Part shown: positions 8,713-12,292 of the stretch, piece after piece
Layout of the letters: every line of letters starts with the position of its first letter
How positions within the stretch are numbered: position 1 is the stretch's first letter
Source: Methanomicrobiales archaeon
Lineage (GTDB): Archaea; Halobacteriota; Methanomicrobia; Methanomicrobiales; JACTUA01
Assembly (NCBI GenBank): GCA_028678715.1
Contig: JAJRCY010000011.1
Coordinates: 1 to 12,292 of the forward strand
Direction: 5' to 3'
Length of the DNA: 12,292 bases
Made by a program: the position numbers and the translations under genes
The notes under the pieces: model-generated
Database searches by the model: none
Seen by the model: the letters and a program-made list of their open reading frames with translations, nothing else
Told to the model about the DNA's origin: nothing

Positions 8713-10023
8713 ATGGTGCGGGGGGCTTTACCGGAATCAGCACGACCGGGTTACGGCCAGGAGTCCCCGTGGCCCCTGGAGCGGGAACTGGAGATGCGGT
8801 GGTACGGCACCGCAGTCCCCGGCATCGGCGGACATCTCCGGGAAAGCCCCGAAGACTTCATGGTGGAGGAGGTGGCGCCCCTCCCCGGCACCGACGGTGA
8901 TTACCTGCTCGTGCGCCTCGCGAAGCGGAACTGGGAGCAGCAGCACCTGGTCCGGGAGCTCGCCCGCCGTCTGGGTATCTCCCACCGCAGGATCGCCTGG
9001 GCCGGTACCAAGGACCGGCGCGCGGTCACCACCCAGCTGATCTCCCTGTACCGGGTCACGGAGGAGCAGGTCCGGCAGGTATCCCTCCGCGATGTCACCC
9101 TGGAACCTGTCGGCCGGGCGCGGGAGGCGCTGGCCCTGGGACAGCTGGAGGGGAACCGGTTCGGGATCCTGATCCGGGGCTGCGATCCCCGGGACCTCCA
9201 GGAACGGGTTGCCCGGGTGGCTGAAGAGGTCGCCACCGGGATCCCGAACTACTACGGGATCCAGCGGTTCGGCGTGATCCGGCCCATCACCCACGCCGTG
9301 GGTGAGGCAATCCTGCGGGAGGAGTGGGAGGAGGCGGTCATGATCTACATCTCCCGTTCCTTCCCGCAGGAACCGGAGGGGATCCGGGCAGCCCGTCAGG
9401 CGTTCCGGGAGGGCCGGGATGTGCGGCAGGCCCTGCGGGAGTTCCCCGTGCACCTCACCTACGAGCGGGCGATGCTCCACCACCTCCAGGAGATACCGGA
9501 GGACTACCGGGGGGCCCTCCGGGTACTGCCGCCCCGGCTCCTCTCGCTCTTTGTATCGGCCTTCCAGTCCTGGCTCTTCAACGCGCTCCTCTCGGAGAGG
9601 GTGAGCACAGGCGGAACACCGGCCGTGCCGGTACCGGGAGACCTGATCCTCTTTCCCGACGGGAAGACCGATGTGGTGACACCGCCCAACCTCCCCGCCG
9701 CCCGGCTCCAGATCAGCCGGGGGCGGGCCCGGACCGCCCTCTTCATCCCGGGCGTTGACTTCGGGGCGCACCCCGGCTCCGATACGGGCACGCTCCGGGA
9801 TCTCGTGGGCCAGCGGGGGATCAGCGCGGAATCCTTCCGGCAGGCATCCGCCTTCGTGGGAGCTGCCTATGCAGGCACGGTCCGCCGGATGCTCCTCTCC
9901 CCTGCGGTGACGGCACGCACCGAAAGCGATACGGTGCACCTGGCCTTCACCCTCTCGGCGGGGGAGTACGCCACCACCGTCTGCCGGGAGTTTATGAAAG
10001 CCGATCCCCTGCAGATGATCTAG
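8713..10023 (+). CDS. truD: tRNA pseudouridine(13) synthase TruD
   Basis: TruD isomerises uridine to pseudouridine at position 13 of tRNA (and position 35 in some tRNA-Tyr precursors in related eukaryotic enzymes). The 436-residue product matches the archaeal family. PLERELEMRWYGTAVPGIGG (21-40) and PEDFMVEE (46-53) are N-terminal family strings; GTKDRRAVTTQ (98-108) carries catalytic Asp101; EGNRFGILIRG (146-156) and NYYGIQRFG (179-187) complete the active-site core. The TruD-specific insertion domain follows, then SAFQSWLFN (282-290), and the end AGEYATTVCREFMK (416-429) is typical. The ATG at 8713 has GAGGAG (8702-8707) five bases upstream, overlapping the pth2 stop. The first ~17 residues are not conserved, and the adjacent GTG at 8716 is an alternative. 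Its 3' end overlaps the oppositely oriented sppA by 32 bases. Confidence 0.96.
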   Translation: MVRGALPESARPGYGQESPWPLERELEMRWYGTAVPGIGGHLRESPEDFMVEEVAPLPGTDGDYLLVRLAKRNWEQQHLVRELARRLGISHRRIAWAGTKDRRAVTTQLISLYRVTEEQVRQVSLRDVTLEPVGRAREALALGQLEGNRFGILIRGCDPRDLQERVARVAEEVATGIPNYYGIQRFGVIRPITHAVGEAILREEWEEAVMIYISRSFPQEPEGIRAARQAFREGRDVRQALREFPVHLTYERAMLHHLQEIPEDYRGALRVLPPRLLSLFVSAFQSWLFNALLSERVSTGGTPAVPVPGDLILFPDGKTDVVTPPNLPAARLQISRGRARTALFIPGVDFGAHPGSDTGTLRDLVGQRGISAESFRQASAFVGAAYAGTVRRMLLSPAVTARTESDTVHLAFTLSAGEYATTVCREFMKADPLQMI

Positions 10024-10807
10024 GGAGGCTGGCGAGGCTCCTGGCCCCGTCGATGGCGGTGTGCAGGTTCCCCAGCTCGTCCACGAGCCCGTATCTGATG
10101 GCATCCTCCCCGCGGAGGATCCTGCCGTCCTCGATGAGGGATCGCGAGATGTTCCGGGCAGCGGTGATGTCGGCAATGAGCCGCTCGGAGGATGCGTTCA
10201 CGATATCCTGGGCATACGAGAGCTCCTCCCCTGTCATGGGCCGGTAGGGTGAGGCCATGTCCTTGCGGGAGCCGCTCTTCACAATCGTGACGTTCAGCCC
10301 CTCGTTCTCCAGCCAGCGGCTGATGTCGGTGAAGGTCCAGATGGTCCCGATCCCCGCGGTGATGGTATCCGGGTTGGCATAGATCCGGTCCCCGTGGGCA
10401 CTGATGGCGTATGCCGCGGAGGTGGCGATGTCCCCCATGGAGATGACGACGGGCTTCCTCGCCTTCGCATACTCGATATCGGTGATGATCTCCTGGGCTG
10501 CTGCCGGAGTACCACCCGGGCTGTTCACCCGGATCACGATGGCCTCCACCAGGGGGTTGTCGGCCGCGTCACGGATCAGCCGTCCCACGTACTCGCTCCC
10601 GGTCGCCCCGTCGCCGAAGAAATCACCGGTGTAGAGATCCCCCTCAACGGGGATCACGGTCACGGAGGTCTCCCTTGTGTAGGAAAAGAAGCTGGCTGCA
10701 GCGGCCAGGACCGCAATGGCAACGAGAATGATGATAATCGCTTTCCGGGCTCTCCGCCAGGCCCCGCGCCTCTCGGTCAAGCGGATCTGCTCCTCTAAAA
10801 ATCCCAT
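9992..10807 (-). CDS. sppA: Signal peptide peptidase A (SppA), peptidase family S49
   Basis: SppA is a membrane-anchored serine protease that degrades cleaved signal peptides and other membrane-associated peptides. The 271-residue product has a short basic cytoplasmic N-terminus, one membrane segment (about 23-43) and an external protease domain. Family strings are IRVNSPGGTPAAAQEI (92-107), ISMGDIATSAAYAIS (122-136) with the probable nucleophile Ser130, and VKSGSRKDMASPYRPMT (176-192) with the probable general base Lys182. The 52-residue Ser-Lys spacing equals that I recall for the Thermococcus kodakarensis enzyme. This is the short archaeal one-domain form, half the size of the E. coli protein. 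The ATG at 10807 follows GGTGAG five bases upstream, overlapping the arfC stop; the gap between the two genes is six bases. The last 32 bases overlap truD tail-to-tail. Confidence 0.93.
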   Translation of the reverse strand: MGFLEEQIRLTERRGAWRRARKAIIIILVAIAVLAAAASFFSYTRETSVTVIPVEGDLYTGDFFGDGATGSEYVGRLIRDAADNPLVEAIVIRVNSPGGTPAAAQEIITDIEYAKARKPVVISMGDIATSAAYAISAHGDRIYANPDTITAGIGTIWTFTDISRWLENEGLNVTIVKSGSRKDMASPYRPMTGEELSYAQDIVNASSERLIADITAARNISRSLIEDGRILRGEDAIRYGLVDELGNLHTAIDGARSLASLPRSSAGDRLS

Positions 10808-10813
10808 CGCATC

Positions 10814-11497
10814 TCACCCCCGGTACAGCACCCTGTATTCGGAGACCAGGTTGGTGCCGCAGAGGTAGAACCGGGTCATCTCCAGCCGGATCATCTCCTC
10901 CTCCGACTCGATGTGCATCCCACCGACAAGGGAAGGTGTGTCGGCACCGCCCACGATGAAGGGGAGGTGGATGAGCCGGATCTCGTCCACCAGCCGGGCC
11001 TGAAGCATGTGCCAGTTCAGGGTGGGCCCGCCCTCGATCATCATCTTCCGGACCCCGAAGTCCTTCCAGAGGATCTGCATGAGGAGGGGGAGATCCACGT
11101 CCTTCTCCCCTGCCACCACCACCTTCGCACCCCGGTCCCGGATGGCCTGCACCCGGTCCGGAGGAGCCCGGCCGCTCACCGCAATGACGGTGGGGGCATC
11201 CGGCTTCAGCACGTTGGACTCCAGCGGGATGTCGGCCCGGCTGTTGGGGATCACCCGAAGCGGGCTCTTCCCCGGCACCAGCCGGACGGTGAGGAAGGAG
11301 TTGTCGATCTTGATGGTGTGGGACCCCACCATGATGGCATCGCACTCGGCCCGGGTCTCGTGGAGCAGGATCTCGGTCTCGTGGGCCATGTACTTCATCA
11401 GGATCTTGGAGGAGGCGCCCTTCCGGAGGGTCAGCTTCCCGTCCGCGGTGATCTCGGACATCATCAGCACATGGGGGCGAGGGGTCGTCGGATCCAT
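10814..11497 (-). CDS. arfC: 2,5-diamino-6-ribosylamino-4(3H)-pyrimidinone 5'-phosphate reductase
   Basis: This archaeal RibD-C-like enzyme uses NAD(P)H to reduce the ribosyl side chain of the diaminopyrimidine product of the GTP cyclohydrolase step to the ribityl form. It acts early in riboflavin and coenzyme F420 (deazaflavin) supply. The 227-residue, single-domain product starts PHVLMMSEITADGKL (8-22), the family's opening strand and SxDG-like motif. It continues with DAIMVGSHTIKIDN (53-66), where substrate and cofactor bind, and VRKMMIEGGPTLNWHML (149-165), containing the diagnostic EGG. There is no attached deaminase domain, as expected in archaea. ATG at 11497 has GAGGGAA about six bases upstream. 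It heads a two-gene operon with sppA and diverges from the CDP-alcohol phosphotransferase gene; neither neighbour belongs to flavin synthesis. A different family reductase is possible but less likely. Confidence 0.9.
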   Translation of the reverse strand: MDPTTPRPHVLMMSEITADGKLTLRKGASSKILMKYMAHETEILLHETRAECDAIMVGSHTIKIDNSFLTVRLVPGKSPLRVIPNSRADIPLESNVLKPDAPTVIAVSGRAPPDRVQAIRDRGAKVVVAGEKDVDLPLLMQILWKDFGVRKMMIEGGPTLNWHMLQARLVDEIRLIHLPFIVGGADTPSLVGGMHIESEEEMIRLEMTRFYLCGTNLVSEYRVLYRG

Positions 11498-11552
11498 ACC
11501 GTTCCCTCAGATCTCCGGGGCGGGATGAGAAGAAGATTTGGGTCACTTCGCA

Positions 11553-11563
11553 AGGATTTTACC
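11553..11563. promoter_or_regulatory. Candidate shared TATA-like element between divergent genes
   Basis: The 89-base gap between arfC and the phosphotransferase gene has one AT-rich string, read GGTAAAATCC on the minus strand and GGATTTTACC on the plus strand. From the minus side it is about 60 bases before the arfC ATG, leaving room for a leader with the arfC ribosome site. From the plus side it is about 28 bases before the ATG at 11587, fitting a leaderless mRNA. The consensus match is weak. Confidence 0.3.
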
Positions 11564-11586
11564 GTTTGGGGATCCCAGTACTCGGG

Positions 11587-12219
11587 ATGAACATCACTGC
11601 GCTCCGGCCCAGGTTCATCGGCTACCTGGAGCCGATCGCAGACCTCTGCATCCGGGCGGGCCTCACTCCCAACCAGATCTCGGTGGTCTCCATCGGGTTC
11701 GGCCTTCTCTGCGCCATCCTCTTCCTCCTCCACCAGTCGGCCCTGGGGGCCCTCGCCCTCCTCCTCTCCGCCATCCTGGATCTCATCGACGGATCCGTGG
11801 CCCGGAAGATACAGAACTCCACCCGGTTCGGGGCGGCCTTTGACTGGATCGCCGACAAGTACGTCGATGCCCTGGCCATCCTGGGGGCAGGATTCTCGGG
11901 CGTCCCCATCCTGACCCGGTTCCTCCCGGTTTCCCCTGCCGCCGACCTGGCGGTGGTGGCGCTGGCCATCTTTGGGTCCATGATGAACACCTTCATCAAG
12001 CCGGTGGTCTACGCCGAGGTGGGGTACACCGAGCGGAAGGAGGGGAAGATCGAGGACCCGCTGGAGGGGATCGGGTTCTTCGGGAGGCCGGAGACCGTGA
12101 TCGTGCTCATCGCGGGCGGCCTCACGGGATATGTATGGCTTGCCATCCTGGCCATCGCCGTCTTCACGAACCTCTCGGCTATCGAGAGGATCCTGTACCT
12201 CCACGGGCGGCTGGGATGA
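11587..12219 (+). CDS. CDP-alcohol phosphatidyltransferase family protein (archaeal phospholipid head-group synthase)
   Basis: Members of this membrane family displace CMP from CDP-linked lipids with an alcohol; in archaea they make archaetidylinositol phosphate, archaetidylglycerol phosphate or archaetidylserine. The 210-residue product carries the complete catalytic signature D65-x2-D68-G69-x2-A72-R73-x8-G82-x3-D86-x3-D90, whose aspartates bind metal. Hydrophobic helices lie at about 32-49, 52-67, 93-104, 119-138, 169-181 and 182-195. The alcohol acceptor is not readable; archaetidylinositol phosphate synthase is one reasonable guess given similar size and the short N-terminus. The start at ATG 11587 has no ribosome site and may be leaderless. 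A TTG at 11566 would add seven residues without a better signal. It probably acts in the same membrane-lipid pathway as the reductase at 6950-8095 but is not linked to it in an operon. Its end overlaps the partial minus-strand gene by 41 bases. Confidence 0.92.
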   Translation: MNITALRPRFIGYLEPIADLCIRAGLTPNQISVVSIGFGLLCAILFLLHQSALGALALLLSAILDLIDGSVARKIQNSTRFGAAFDWIADKYVDALAILGAGFSGVPILTRFLPVSPAADLAVVALAIFGSMMNTFIKPVVYAEVGYTERKEGKIEDPLEGIGFFGRPETVIVLIAGGLTGYVWLAILAIAVFTNLSAIERILYLHGRLG

Positions 12220-12292
12220 GGTCATCCCGGTAGATGGTCACGAGAGCGGACGCCCACTCGGCCAGCTGCGGGATCAGGGTGAAGAGGCCATA
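12179..12292 (-). CDS. C-terminal end of an unidentified protein (partial, right edge)
   Basis: One minus-strand frame is open from the right edge to a TAG at 12179-12181, giving 37 residues that begin YGLFTLIPQLAEWASALV and end GGTGSSR. The segment outside the overlap has strongly G/C-ending codons like the real genes here, while the other two minus frames hit stops quickly. The start of the fragment is moderately hydrophobic. It is too short to assign a family. If real, the gene converges on the phosphotransferase gene and overlaps its last 41 bases. A short plus-strand frame from an ATG at 12234 also reaches the edge but has poorer codon use. Confidence 0.5.
   Translation of the reverse strand, partial: YGLFTLIPQLAEWASALVTIYRDDLIPAARGGTGSSR

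Overview
The window looks like a chromosomal segment of a GC-rich, mesophilic euryarchaeon, most likely a methanogen of the Methanomicrobiales type. This is inferred from gene content: bacterial-type DNA gyrase sits beside genes with clearly archaeal character (Pth2 peptidyl-tRNA hydrolase, archaeal TruD, a geranylgeranyl-reductase-family flavoprotein for isoprenoid lipids, the archaeal riboflavin-pathway reductase, a CDP-alcohol phosphotransferase). TATA-like boxes rather than -35/-10 promoters precede several genes. The genus is not determined.

Left block (1-3859, all minus strand): a conserved 102-residue protein of unknown function, then gyrB, then gyrA. gyrA runs off the left edge. It starts at a TTG inside the end of gyrB behind a full Shine-Dalgarno sequence, so the two subunits are probably translationally coupled. 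GyrB carries an insertion of about 35 residues in its ATPase region.

Middle block (4216-6885, minus strand): a four-gene energy-coupling-factor importer for nickel or cobalt, in the order cbiM, PDGLE-type small subunit, cbiO, cbiQ, with overlapping or closely spaced junctions. A 7-bp inverted repeat with a 14-bp spacer overlaps the promoter region and is a candidate metal-responsive operator. Upstream, same strand, lies a geranylgeranyl-reductase-family flavoenzyme (6950-8095). Divergent from it, a pth2-truD pair runs on the plus strand (8341-10023).

Right block: truD converges on and overlaps sppA (minus). sppA follows arfC by 6 bases in a two-gene operon, which diverges from a CDP-alcohol phosphotransferase gene (11587-12219, plus). 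That gene converges on a partial minus-strand gene at the right edge.

Two intergenic regions (around 4002-4064 and 8203-8260) hold inverted copies of one dispersed palindromic repeat. It is about 60 bp long, forms a strong hairpin, and has G-quadruplex-compatible G-runs on both strands. It is the most unusual element in the window. Apart from it and the small protein next to gyrB, the content is housekeeping: no CRISPR array, transposase, phage or toxin-antitoxin genes, rRNA or tRNA were recognised. No new multi-gene system is evident.
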